From positions 1 through 25,447 of the forward strand of contig CAAFLY010000186.1 in the NCBI GenBank assembly GCA_900763885.1: a stretch of 25,447 nt of DNA, written 5' to 3'. Each line of letters begins with the position of its first letter. Positions within the stretch are counted from its first letter, which is position 1. Origin of the DNA: Clostridia bacterium (GTDB lineage Bacteria; Bacillota; Clostridia; Oscillospirales; CAG-272). The position numbers and the translations under genes were made by a program. The notes under the pieces were generated by a model that saw only the letters and a program-made list of their open reading frames with translations, was not told where the DNA came from and made no database searches. This document shows positions 1-6,323 of the stretch, one piece after another.

Positions 1-70
1 ACATCATTGTAATGCTGGAACAAAACGCACAGTAAAAATTGCGGCGCAGTAGGAAAAGAAACTGCCTTCC

Positions 71-117
71 GAAAAAAGAAAGCGGCTCGTGCTGTAACTA
101 TGGCACAAGCCGTTTTT
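71..117. terminator. Bidirectional rho-independent terminator
   Basis: Ten-base arms at 83-92 and 103-112 (one G-U pair) enclose a 10-nt loop. A T-run (113-117) follows on the plus side and an A-rich tract (72-80) precedes it, so it can act on both strands. On the minus strand it lies about 60 nt past the stop of the sigma-factor gene. Confidence 0.8.
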
Positions 118-179
118 CTGCCGTCAGGGGATTTTTCCGAAGGGGTGGAAAAGTATCAATTATAAGCAGAAAATTGTGA

Positions 180-1736
180 TTACTTGCTTAAAACAACATA
201 TGTTGTAGGCATTTCAAGCGGATTGTATGAAGTACTAATGTATTTCATATCAATCATTTTCTTTGCCGGAGCGCACACGGTATGATAGAAACGATCCTGC
301 CCTGAAATGCGCGCGACAGACTTTTTCAGCCTGTTTGGGGTATGCTCGCCGATAATATGTTCCGAAACGTTATCTATCGTCTCTATAAGCTCTCCCATTC
401 TATTTTTCATAAACTGCTCGGCTTTTGCCATAAGCTCACCATATTGCGCCTTTGAATATATGGGCATAGCAACGCGGAAGCCTCCGCTTTCCGATATAAC
501 ATAACCTTCGCGAACCATTTCGGCAATGGTTTCAAGGTCGTATTCGCTCAGATTATCAGCGGTACCGTCGGCAATATCACACAATAAATCAATCTTTCTC
601 GGATTGCCGTAGAAATCATGATGATCGCCTTTGAGTGCAGGTAAATAGTCGAAGAACCATACAGTATCTCCGCCCTTGCTTTCAACTGTGCAATAGTTGA
701 AAGTGCGCGCAGTCATATCTCCGGAGTCTTCTTTCAGCCATATATCGGCATGCTCGCCCCATCCTGTTTTCTCCGGCTTTCCGACGTTTTTGAAAGCATA
801 ACCCCTTATCGTTCGCCACATTATGGTTGAAAGCTGCCAACGGAGCGTATTTTCGCTGAAGTCAGCGCCGTAAAAACCGAGCTTTACATATTCCTCCATA
901 CAGGAATCGACAAATTCAATTATAAGCTTTGCAATGGCATCATATTTCCCTGATACCTTGCGGCAGATCTCTTCCGTACATTCACGGTTGATGATAACAA
1001 CATTTGTCGAATATCGTTTGCCGTCATACACAAGTATTTTCTTTTCGGTCATCTCTTTTATCTCATTGTCCAGATATGGAAGCGGTATTCCTGTTTCAAG
1101 GCTGATCTGCTGAACTGTCAGTGAGTCATTGTAGCAAGCACAAACGATATTCTGCTTGATTTTGCTTTGCATGAATTGCCAAAATTGATTCGGTCCCTGT
1201 CCGCTGTACATGGGAATAAGGGCTTTGGGATTGTAGCTGAGTTCTCCGAGATTTCTTTCCATATTCATTCCTTCTTTCAGTATTTTTCTTGATTTGAACA
1301 GCAGGTATTTTACCATGCTTTCGGATATTGCGAGCAAATCTGAAATTTCAGAGCATGAGCGCCCCTCAATATAATACAAAATCGTTGCTTTGCGGTATTT
1401 TTCCGATAGCAAAGTCAACTCACGCCGGAGAAGATACAGGCGCTCACTGTCGTCCTCCGAAAGTTGATCTTCCGATGGGATATCTTCCGATAATTCGCAA
1501 GTGTTGTTTTTCAGCTTTTTTCTATACCACTGTTTATAAACGTTCCCGGCAACGCCCCACATAAAAGCGTAAAAAGCGTTTTCATTGCGAATATTTTTGA
1601 CCGATTTCGTAAGCTCAAGCAGAATATCCTGCGATAGGTCTTCGGCGTCCTGTTGCGATGGCGTTTTGGCTCTGCAATATGAATAGATTGTTCTGGATAT
1701 TTCCGCGATTTTTTCATGCAGCCAGTTTTCTTCCAT
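180..1736 (-). CDS. ECF-type RNA polymerase sigma factor with long C-terminal extension
   Basis: A 518-residue protein whose first third is a sigma-70 family ECF factor. Region 2 lies at about residues 10-75 (QQDAEDLSQDILLEL motif) and region 4 at about 100-155 (helix-turn-helix GRSCSEISDLLAISESMVKY). Typical ECF factors end near residue 170-190. Here about 360 further residues follow, including a probable winged-helix segment around 195-250 and an unrecognised remainder rich in W, Y and D/E. The start is supported by GGGGAGGTGAG just before the ATG. No anti-sigma factor gene is visible beside it; in known ECF groups with C-terminal extensions the extension often takes over regulation, so a sensory role is my inference. 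The gene is visibly more A+T-rich than the rest of the window, which suggests acquisition by transfer. The sigma assignment is firm; the target regulon and signal are unknown. Confidence 0.85.
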   Translation of the reverse strand: MEENWLHEKIAEISRTIYSYCRAKTPSQQDAEDLSQDILLELTKSVKNIRNENAFYAFMWGVAGNVYKQWYRKKLKNNTCELSEDIPSEDQLSEDDSERLYLLRRELTLLSEKYRKATILYYIEGRSCSEISDLLAISESMVKYLLFKSRKILKEGMNMERNLGELSYNPKALIPMYSGQGPNQFWQFMQSKIKQNIVCACYNDSLTVQQISLETGIPLPYLDNEIKEMTEKKILVYDGKRYSTNVVIINRECTEEICRKVSGKYDAIAKLIIEFVDSCMEEYVKLGFYGADFSENTLRWQLSTIMWRTIRGYAFKNVGKPEKTGWGEHADIWLKEDSGDMTARTFNYCTVESKGGDTVWFFDYLPALKGDHHDFYGNPRKIDLLCDIADGTADNLSEYDLETIAEMVREGYVISESGGFRVAMPIYSKAQYGELMAKAEQFMKNRMGELIETIDNVSEHIIGEHTPNRLKKSVARISGQDRFYHTVCAPAKKMIDMKYISTSYNPLEMPTTYVVLSK

Positions 1737-1776
1737 TTGCTCACCTCCCCTTATATGTTTTTCAGAAGCTTCTGCC

Positions 1777-1806
1777 TTAATAGTGAAAGAAAAATGATTT
1801 GGTTAA
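1777..1806 (-). promoter_or_regulatory. Possible promoter of the sigma-factor gene with adjacent palindrome
   Basis: On the minus strand TTAACC (1801-1806), an 18-nt spacer and TATTAA (1777-1782) form a weak sigma-A-like promoter. Immediately downstream lies a perfect 12-bp palindrome CAGAAGCTTCTG (1763-1774), which could be an operator. Confidence 0.3.
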
Positions 1807-1814
1807 TGCTTTTT

Positions 1815-1866
1815 AAAAAAATCAGCCGAAAGTGGGGCGAAAAACCTCATTTTCGGCTGATTTTTC
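1815..1866. terminator. Terminator downstream of tRNA-Pro (bidirectional)
   Basis: A 17-bp stem (1821-1837 with 1845-1861, two G-U pairs) and a 7-nt loop are flanked by an A-run on the left and a T-run on the right. On the minus strand it directly follows the tRNA 3' end. On the plus strand it could also stop transcription entering the tRNA region. Confidence 0.85.
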
Positions 1867-1867
1867 A

Positions 1868-1940
1868 TCGGAGTGACAGGATTCGAACCTGCGGCATCGA
1901 CGTCCCAAACGTCGCGCGCTACCAGCTGCGCCACACCCCG
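1868..1940 (-). tRNA. tRNA-Pro (anticodon TGG)
   Basis: The reverse complement folds as a 73-nt tRNA. The acceptor stem CGGGGTG pairs with CACTCCG (one G-U pair), with A as the discriminator base. The D arm contains GCAGCTGGTAGCGC. The anticodon stem CGACG/CGTCG carries the loop TTTGGGA, giving anticodon TGG (proline, CCN codons). The T arm contains GGTTCGAATCC. The 3' CCA is not encoded. A consensus promoter lies upstream and a strong terminator downstream, so it is probably transcribed alone. Confidence 0.96.
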
Positions 1941-1956
1941 ATTTTTCGTTTGTCTT

Positions 1957-1985
1957 ATTGTACCACAGTTTGCCGCCTTTGTCAA
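1957..1985 (-). promoter_or_regulatory. Promoter of tRNA-Pro
   Basis: On the minus strand a perfect -35 box TTGACA (1980-1985), a 17-nt spacer and the -10 box TACAAT (1957-1962) lie 16 nt before the tRNA 5' end. Confidence 0.85.
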
Positions 1986-2059
1986 TATCCGTTTTGCCTG
2001 GGAAACCGATTTGATCCGCGGCAGGCTCCCTTTTTGCGGAAAAATTCACGAATTCCGCC

Positions 2060-2089
2060 TTGCATTCCGGCATAGCCATCTGGTATCCT
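2060..2089 (+). promoter_or_regulatory. Probable promoter of the exonuclease gene
   Basis: TTGCAT (2060-2065), an 18-nt spacer and TATCCT (2084-2089) form a moderate sigma-A-type promoter. It is the best candidate between the divergent tRNA and the coding start at 2161. Confidence 0.4.
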
Positions 2090-2093
2090 ATCT

Positions 2094-2147
2094 AAGGATG
2101 CGCAAAAGCAGGCTTATGTCAGCGCATCCTTCCTATTCTTGTTTTTT
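2094..2147 (+). promoter_or_regulatory. Leader hairpin ahead of the exonuclease gene
   Basis: Perfect 10-bp arms AAGGATGCGC (2094-2103) and GCGCATCCTT (2122-2131) enclose an 18-nt loop, starting about 5 nt after the proposed -10 box. A run of six T (2142-2147) follows 10 nt later, just before the ribosome binding site. It may act as an attenuator or a 5' stabilising hairpin. The gap before the T-run is long for a classical terminator. Confidence 0.45.
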
Positions 2148-2160
2148 CGGGAGTGAGACC

Positions 2161-3024
2161 ATGGAGCGACTTTTTTTGGTGGACGGACACAATATGCTGT
2201 TCCGGATGTTTTACGGAATGCCGCCGATCTCTGCCGGGGATGGGACGTATATGCACGCCGTCGTCGGCTGTATGGGCGCGCTGCTCCGGTCGATCGGGAT
2301 GCTCTCCCCCACCCGGATGCTCGTGCTGTTCGATTCCCCCGACAATGGCGACCGTCGCTCTCTCTGCGCGGATTACAAGGCGAACCGTCCCGATTACAGC
2401 GCGATGGCACCGGAGGACTGTCCCTTCACCCAGCTTCCCCTTCTCTACCGCACCCTATCCCACAGCGGCATTCCCTACGCGGAGATCCATGGCTGTGAGG
2501 CGGACGACGCGATCGCTGCCTACGCCAAGCAGACCCCGGACGACTGGGATGTGGTGATCTGCTCCACGGACCGCGACTACTTCCAGCTCATCGACGACCG
2601 CGTGTCCGTCTTTCTCTACAAGGGCTATGACAGCGTCCTCGTCACACCGGAATCCGTTTTCGCGCGGTATGGCGTATCCCCGGACAAATTCGCCGACTTC
2701 AAGTGTCTCGTGGGCGATCACAGTGACAACATCACGGGCGTTGCCGGAATCGGTCCGAAGCGCGCCGCGGTCCTGCTCAATCGGTTCGGCGACCTTGCCG
2801 GGATCCGCGCCCACATCGACGAGGTGCCGTATCCCGCTGTCCGCAGGGCGCTGCAGGAGGCCTCCCCTCTGCTCGAACGAAACCGCGCCCTCATCGCGCT
2901 GTCCGGAGACGCGCCGCTGCCCGTGGATCCCGCTTTGCTCGCCATTGACGCCGGTCCTCTCTCCCGCGCCTCTCACATGACGCTCATCCGCAGGGCAATG
3001 GAGGCAGAGTCTTCCCTGATTTGA
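2161..3024 (+). CDS. Stand-alone 5'-3' exonuclease (PolA N-terminal-like)
   Basis: A 287-residue protein of the 5' nuclease (FEN/PolA exonuclease) family, without a polymerase domain. Visible metal-site motifs are VDGHN (residues 7-11), LFDSP (56-60), YKANR (72-76), EADD (113-116), STDRD (135-139) and GDHSDN (185-190). The last leads into the helix-hairpin-helix GVAGIGPKRAAVLL (193-206), the H3TH DNA-binding element. All expected acidic metal ligands appear to be present, so an active 5' flap or 5'-3' exonuclease removing RNA primers or flaps is expected. The ATG at 2161 is chosen because GGGAGTGAG precedes it; the frame is open much further upstream but there it runs across the tRNA gene. 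It is transcribed alone, divergently from tRNA-Pro. A full-length polA would lie elsewhere. Confidence 0.92.
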   Translation: MERLFLVDGHNMLFRMFYGMPPISAGDGTYMHAVVGCMGALLRSIGMLSPTRMLVLFDSPDNGDRRSLCADYKANRPDYSAMAPEDCPFTQLPLLYRTLSHSGIPYAEIHGCEADDAIAAYAKQTPDDWDVVICSTDRDYFQLIDDRVSVFLYKGYDSVLVTPESVFARYGVSPDKFADFKCLVGDHSDNITGVAGIGPKRAAVLLNRFGDLAGIRAHIDEVPYPAVRRALQEASPLLERNRALIALSGDAPLPVDPALLAIDAGPLSRASHMTLIRRAMEAESSLI

Positions 3025-3052
3025 ATTTTCTGTAAAGAATCCCCATTTCCAC

Positions 3053-3081
3053 TTGCGCGCATTTCCGAAATCCGGTATAAT
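3053..3081 (+). promoter_or_regulatory. Promoter of the DUF1538/P-II operon
   Basis: TTGCGC (3053-3058), exactly 17 nt and a perfect TATAAT (3076-3081). Transcription would start near 3088, giving a leader of about 270 nt to the TTG start at 3360. A weaker second candidate, TTGCAA-17-TTTAAT (3250-3278), lies nearer the gene. Confidence 0.65.
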
Positions 3082-3151
3082 ATATGTTGAGGACGCGCTG
3101 CATCCAACGCGATTTTGCGCGGAAAATCAACCGAAAAGCGGCATTCCCTGA

Positions 3152-3239
3152 GGATGCTCTGAACCAATCGGATTTTTGCGAGAAAAGGCTGAAATATGTG
3201 GGCTTTTATCGCAAAAATAACCTTACATCAGAGGCTTCC
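3152..3239 (+). mobile_element. MITE-like palindromic element, copy 1
   Basis: An 88-bp imperfect palindrome of the same family as 8570-8658 and 10599-10686. The right end reads TCAGAGGCTTCC; the left end has diverged (GGATGCTCTGA instead of GGAACCTCTGA). Internal arms GATTTTTGCGAGAAAAGGC and GGCTTTTATCGCAAAAAT pair with each other. The flanks are TGA (3149-3151) and TAA (3240-3242), a degenerate TNA duplication. It lies in the transcribed leader of the DUF1538/P-II operon and encodes nothing. Confidence 0.75.
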
Positions 3240-3260
3240 TAAGTTGACCTTGCAATGGGT

Positions 3261-3325
3261 GGCGTATTGCGTTTTAATTCGATATATATTGTATCGATTC
3301 CATTTCCAACCGTATTGCATACGCC
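3261..3325 (+). promoter_or_regulatory. Nested inverted repeats in the DUF1538 leader
   Basis: The outer arms GGCGTATTGC (3261-3270) and GCATACGCC (3317-3325) pair over 9 bp with one bulged T. Inside them TCGATA (3279-3284) and TATCGA (3292-3297) form a smaller inverted repeat. CGTATTGC also recurs directly at 3263-3270 and 3311-3318. This could be an operator or a leader RNA structure close to the ribosome binding site at 3345-3351. It matches no riboswitch class I recognise. Confidence 0.4.
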
Positions 3326-3359
3326 TCCGCAAACCACACACGCGAAAGGAGACGCACTC

Positions 3360-4883
3360 TTGCACAAGAACCACACACTGCTTGCGGACAAATGCCGGGA
3401 AGCCATGTCGTCCGTACTCCCTGTCACGCTGATCGTCATGCTTCTCTGCTTCACAATCACCCCCATCTCCGGTGGTATGCTCATGAGCTTTCTCTTCGGC
3501 GCGGCGCTGCTCGTGTTCGGTATGGGACTGTTCACCCTTGGCGTAGAGCTTGCCATGACCCCGATGGGCGAATACGTCGGTACGGAAATGACCCGGTCGC
3601 GCAAAATCTGGAACGTGATCGGCATATCGCTCTTTGTCGGGATCATGATCACCCTCTCGGAGCCGGATCTGCAGGTCCTTGCCGAACAGGTGCCGACCAT
3701 CCCGAATCTGACCTTGATTCTCAGCGTATCGGTCGGCGTCGGCTTCTTCCTCGTCGTCGCGCTGCTGCGGATCCTGTTCCACGTGCCGCTGCGGATCCTG
3801 CTCTGGATCTTCTACCCGATCGTCTTTCTCCTGTCCGCCTTTGTCGGGGACGCGTTTCAGGCGGTCTCCTTTGACGCGGGCGGAGTGACCACCGGTCCCA
3901 TGACAGTGCCGTTTATCATGGCGCTCGGCGTCGGTGTGTCCGCGATCCGTTCCGACCGGGAAGCCGGGGACGACAGCTTTGGTCTGGTCGCGCTCTGCTC
4001 CATCGGTCCGATCCTCGCCGTATTGGTGCTGGGCATCTTCTATCCCTCCAACAGCACCTCCTACACGCCCGATGTGTATTCCATTCCGGCCGATTCCGGG
4101 GAGATGTTCCGTTCCTTTGTGCGCATGTTGCCGCATTACATAAAGGAAGTCACCATGGCGGTCGGTCCGCTCGTAGTGTTCTTCTTTGTCTATCAGATTT
4201 TCCACACCAAGATCCGCTTCGACCGGATGTGGCGCATCATCGCCGGGATCGTCTACACCTATGTCGGACTGGTGCTGTTCTTAACCGGCGCCAACGTCGG
4301 ATTCATGCCTGCCGGGAAAGCCATCGGTGCGTCTCTGGGGGAGACCGGTCATCTCTGGCTCGTGATCCCGATCGGGGCGATCATCGGCTACTTCATCGTC
4401 GCCGCGGAACCGGCGGTCCATGTGCTGAAAAAGCAGGTGGAGGACATCACAGCCGGCGCGATCCCGCAAAAGGCTCTGGCAATGGCACTGAGCTTCGGCG
4501 TGGCGGCCTCTGTCGCCATTGGGATGCTGCGCGCCATGACGGGCGTCTCGCTGTTCTGGTTCCTCGTACCCGGCTATCTTCTCGCGCTGCTCCTGCCGCT
4601 CTTTGTCCCGCCGATTTTCACCGCGATCGCCTTTGACTCCGGCGGTGTCGCGTCCGGCACCATGACGGCTACGTTCCTTTTGCCGTTTACGATGGGCGTT
4701 TGCGAGGCTTCGGGCGGATCCGTGGTCACAGACGCGTTCGGGATCGTGTCCCTTGTCGCCATGACGCCGCTGATCGCCATCCAGGTCCTGGGTCTGGTCT
4801 ACAAGCTCCGTCTGCGCCGCAGTGCATCTGTCGCCGAAACTGCCGTCGAGGTCGAGGATGTGATCGATCTCACCGCGATTTGA
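3360..4883 (+). CDS. Two-domain DUF1538 membrane protein (putative UmpAB-like cation/H+ antiporter)
   Basis: An integral membrane protein of 507 residues made of two homologous DUF1538 halves. Each half carries the family signature: FDAGGVTTGPMT (about 171-182) and FDSGGVASGTMT (about 425-436), plus EPDLQVL (about 101) and EPAVHVL (about 350). Many hydrophobic helices cover the rest, and the C-terminal tail is acidic. The start is the TTG at 3360, because AAAGGAG (3345-3351) sits 8 nt before it and the protein then begins directly with the usual family N-terminus; an in-frame ATG at 3255 has no ribosome binding site. A pair of separate DUF1538 proteins, UmpA and UmpB of Halomonas, has been reported as a Na+(Li+,K+)/H+ antiporter. 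Here both are fused, and a P-II-like gene follows 15 nt later. Family assignment is firm; substrate is inferred. Confidence 0.85.
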   Translation: MHKNHTLLADKCREAMSSVLPVTLIVMLLCFTITPISGGMLMSFLFGAALLVFGMGLFTLGVELAMTPMGEYVGTEMTRSRKIWNVIGISLFVGIMITLSEPDLQVLAEQVPTIPNLTLILSVSVGVGFFLVVALLRILFHVPLRILLWIFYPIVFLLSAFVGDAFQAVSFDAGGVTTGPMTVPFIMALGVGVSAIRSDREAGDDSFGLVALCSIGPILAVLVLGIFYPSNSTSYTPDVYSIPADSGEMFRSFVRMLPHYIKEVTMAVGPLVVFFFVYQIFHTKIRFDRMWRIIAGIVYTYVGLVLFLTGANVGFMPAGKAIGASLGETGHLWLVIPIGAIIGYFIVAAEPAVHVLKKQVEDITAGAIPQKALAMALSFGVAASVAIGMLRAMTGVSLFWFLVPGYLLALLLPLFVPPIFTAIAFDSGGVASGTMTATFLLPFTMGVCEASGGSVVTDAFGIVSLVAMTPLIAIQVLGLVYKLRLRRSASVAETAVEVEDVIDLTAI

Positions 4884-4898
4884 GGAGGTACGGCCATT

Positions 4899-5600
4899 AT
4901 GAAAAACATCCATTTCCTGCTCACCATCACCCGGCGGGAGGACAGCGAGTCCTTCGTCGATTTCTTCAACAGCCGGAACCTGTCCTGCATCTATTCCTCG
5001 GTCGCTGAGGGTACGGCACGGCAGAAAACGCTTGCGCTGCTCGGTCTGGAGCGGTCGTACAAATCGATCCACTGCGCCGTCGTTCCGGGAAGCCTCACAA
5101 AGGAGATACTGCACGCTCTGTCCGCCGAAATGCAGATCGATCTGCCGGACCGCGGGGTCGCTATCGCCGTTCCGATACAGAGCGTGAGCGGATCCCGCAC
5201 GTTACAATATTTATTAAGCGGCACAGAGCTGTCTGCCGTGGAAGGAGAGCCTATGCAATCGGATTACGAACTCATCATCGCCATTCTGGAGGCCGGATAT
5301 ACCGATATGGTCATGGACGCGGCCAGAGAAGGCGGGGCAGGCGGCGGTACCGTGGTCCATGCCAAGGGTACGGCTGCCGAACGCGCGCAGAAATTCTTCG
5401 GGATCTCGCTCGCGGACGAAAAGGATATGCTCTACATCGTGACCTCCCGCGCCAAACGGAACGACATCATGCGCTCCATCATGCAGAAGGCCGGAATCGA
5501 CTCCAAGGCGCACACCATCGCGTTTTCCGTCCCCGTCGCCGCCACCGCCGGATTCAAGCTCTTTGACGCGAATGAGCCGGTGCCGGAGGGCGAGCTGTAA
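4899..5600 (+). CDS. Tandem P-II-like signalling protein
   Basis: A 233-residue protein with two P-II-like ferredoxin folds, about residues 1-100 and 120-215, against about 112 residues for ordinary GlnB/GlnK. Both halves show the family pattern of a Gly-Thr-Ala segment before the T-loop base: EGTARQKTLALLGL (37-50) and AKGTAAERAQKFFG (155-168). The second half is the better match, with DEKDMLYIVTS and a C-terminal AFSVPVAATAG strand. The uridylylated T-loop Tyr of GlnB is not evident. GAGGAGGT lies just before the ATG and the DUF1538 gene ends 15 nt upstream, so the two are co-transcribed. By analogy with AmtB-GlnK and SbtA-SbtB, it probably binds a nucleotide and gates the membrane partner; that is inference. 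The ligand is unknown. Confidence 0.8.
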   Translation: MKNIHFLLTITRREDSESFVDFFNSRNLSCIYSSVAEGTARQKTLALLGLERSYKSIHCAVVPGSLTKEILHALSAEMQIDLPDRGVAIAVPIQSVSGSRTLQYLLSGTELSAVEGEPMQSDYELIIAILEAGYTDMVMDAAREGGAGGGTVVHAKGTAAERAQKFFGISLADEKDMLYIVTSRAKRNDIMRSIMQKAGIDSKAHTIAFSVPVAATAGFKLFDANEPVPEGEL

Positions 5601-5659
5601 ACAGATCCAACCCAGCACACACCTGGAGTACCAATTACCACGTATAAGGAGAATGTGAT

Positions 5660-6214
5660 ATGGCGGAAACACTCGACATCGTGGACTGCGACGGCAATCC
5701 AACCGGGGAAACCGTTTCCCGTGAGACCGCGCACCGTGACGGGATCCGCCATCGTACGTCACACGTTTGGATCCTGCGCCATGGGCTATCCGAAGAGACG
5801 GAGATCCTTTTACAGAAGCGGTGCGCGAATAAGGATTCGTTCCCCGGATGCTACGACATATCCAGTGCCGGACATATTCCCGCTGGGCAATCGTTTGCCT
5901 TTTCCGCGATCCGCGAACTGCGGGAGGAGCTGGGGCTCACCGTATCAGAGGACGCGTTATGCCCGTGCGGACTGCGCCGATTCACGTATACGGGCAATTT
6001 CCACGACTGTGTATTCCGGGACGATCAGGTTTCAATGATCTACGGTCTCTGGTACACGTCGGAGATGGGGGAGATCCACGTGCAGCCGGAGGAGATCGAA
6101 TCCGTACTGTGGCTGCCCATCAACACATGCGTCCGGGATGTCGCGGAAAACCGGATCCCTCACTGCGTCTTTCTTGAGGAGCTTGCAATCCTGCGCCGCG
6201 GCATGGGAATTTGA
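5660..6214 (+). CDS. Nudix hydrolase, IPP-isomerase-like subgroup
   Basis: A 184-residue Nudix protein. The opening VDCDGNPTGETVSR and HRDGIRHRTSHVWI (25-38) are typical of the YfcD/isopentenyl-diphosphate-isomerase-like subgroup. The Nudix box runs from G71 to L93 and contains RELREELGL (85-93). The position normally occupied by the first Glu (GX5E) is Gln77; the metal-binding REXXEE core is intact. The most likely role is hydrolysis of a nucleotide diphosphate derivative, substrate undetermined. AAGGAG lies 8 nt before the ATG. It follows the P-II gene by 59 nt with no terminator or clear promoter between, so it may be read from the same transcript. A strong terminator follows. Confidence 0.85.
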   Translation: MAETLDIVDCDGNPTGETVSRETAHRDGIRHRTSHVWILRHGLSEETEILLQKRCANKDSFPGCYDISSAGHIPAGQSFAFSAIRELREELGLTVSEDALCPCGLRRFTYTGNFHDCVFRDDQVSMIYGLWYTSEMGEIHVQPEEIESVLWLPINTCVRDVAENRIPHCVFLEELAILRRGMGI

Positions 6215-6234
6215 GCAGCACAAAATCGCATACA

Positions 6235-6282
6235 AAAAACGGGAGTCCGTCTTCAAGATGAAAATGGACTCCCGCTTTCTTA
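6235..6282. terminator. Bidirectional terminator between convergent genes
   Basis: Nine-base perfect arms CGGGAGTCC (6240-6248) and GGACTCCCG (6266-6274) are flanked by an A-run on the left and CTTTCTT on the right. It serves the Nudix gene on the plus strand and the isomerase gene on the minus strand. Confidence 0.85.
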
Positions 6283-6323
6283 TACCATTTTGCGTATAAT
6301 GGCTTTCGGTTTTCGGCGATCCG

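Noticed and set aside
1..52. Short open tails on the plus strand at the left edge (ending at TAA 33-35 and TAG 50-52)
   Set aside because: Either could be the 3' end of a gene, and a terminator follows, but 10-16 residues are too few to choose a frame or recognise a product.
1873..2160. Upstream extension of the exonuclease reading frame
   Set aside because: It runs antisense through the tRNA-Pro gene and the intergenic region. The ribosome binding site and family N-terminus place the start at 2161.
3152..3239. Palindromic element read as a simple terminator
   Set aside because: The same element recurs three times with matching ends and flanking triplets, and it lies before a gene start in two cases, so a mobile repeat explains it better.
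3255..3359. ATG start at 3255 for the DUF1538 gene
   Set aside because: No ribosome binding site, and the added 35 residues are not family-like. The TTG at 3360 has AAAGGAG at ideal spacing.
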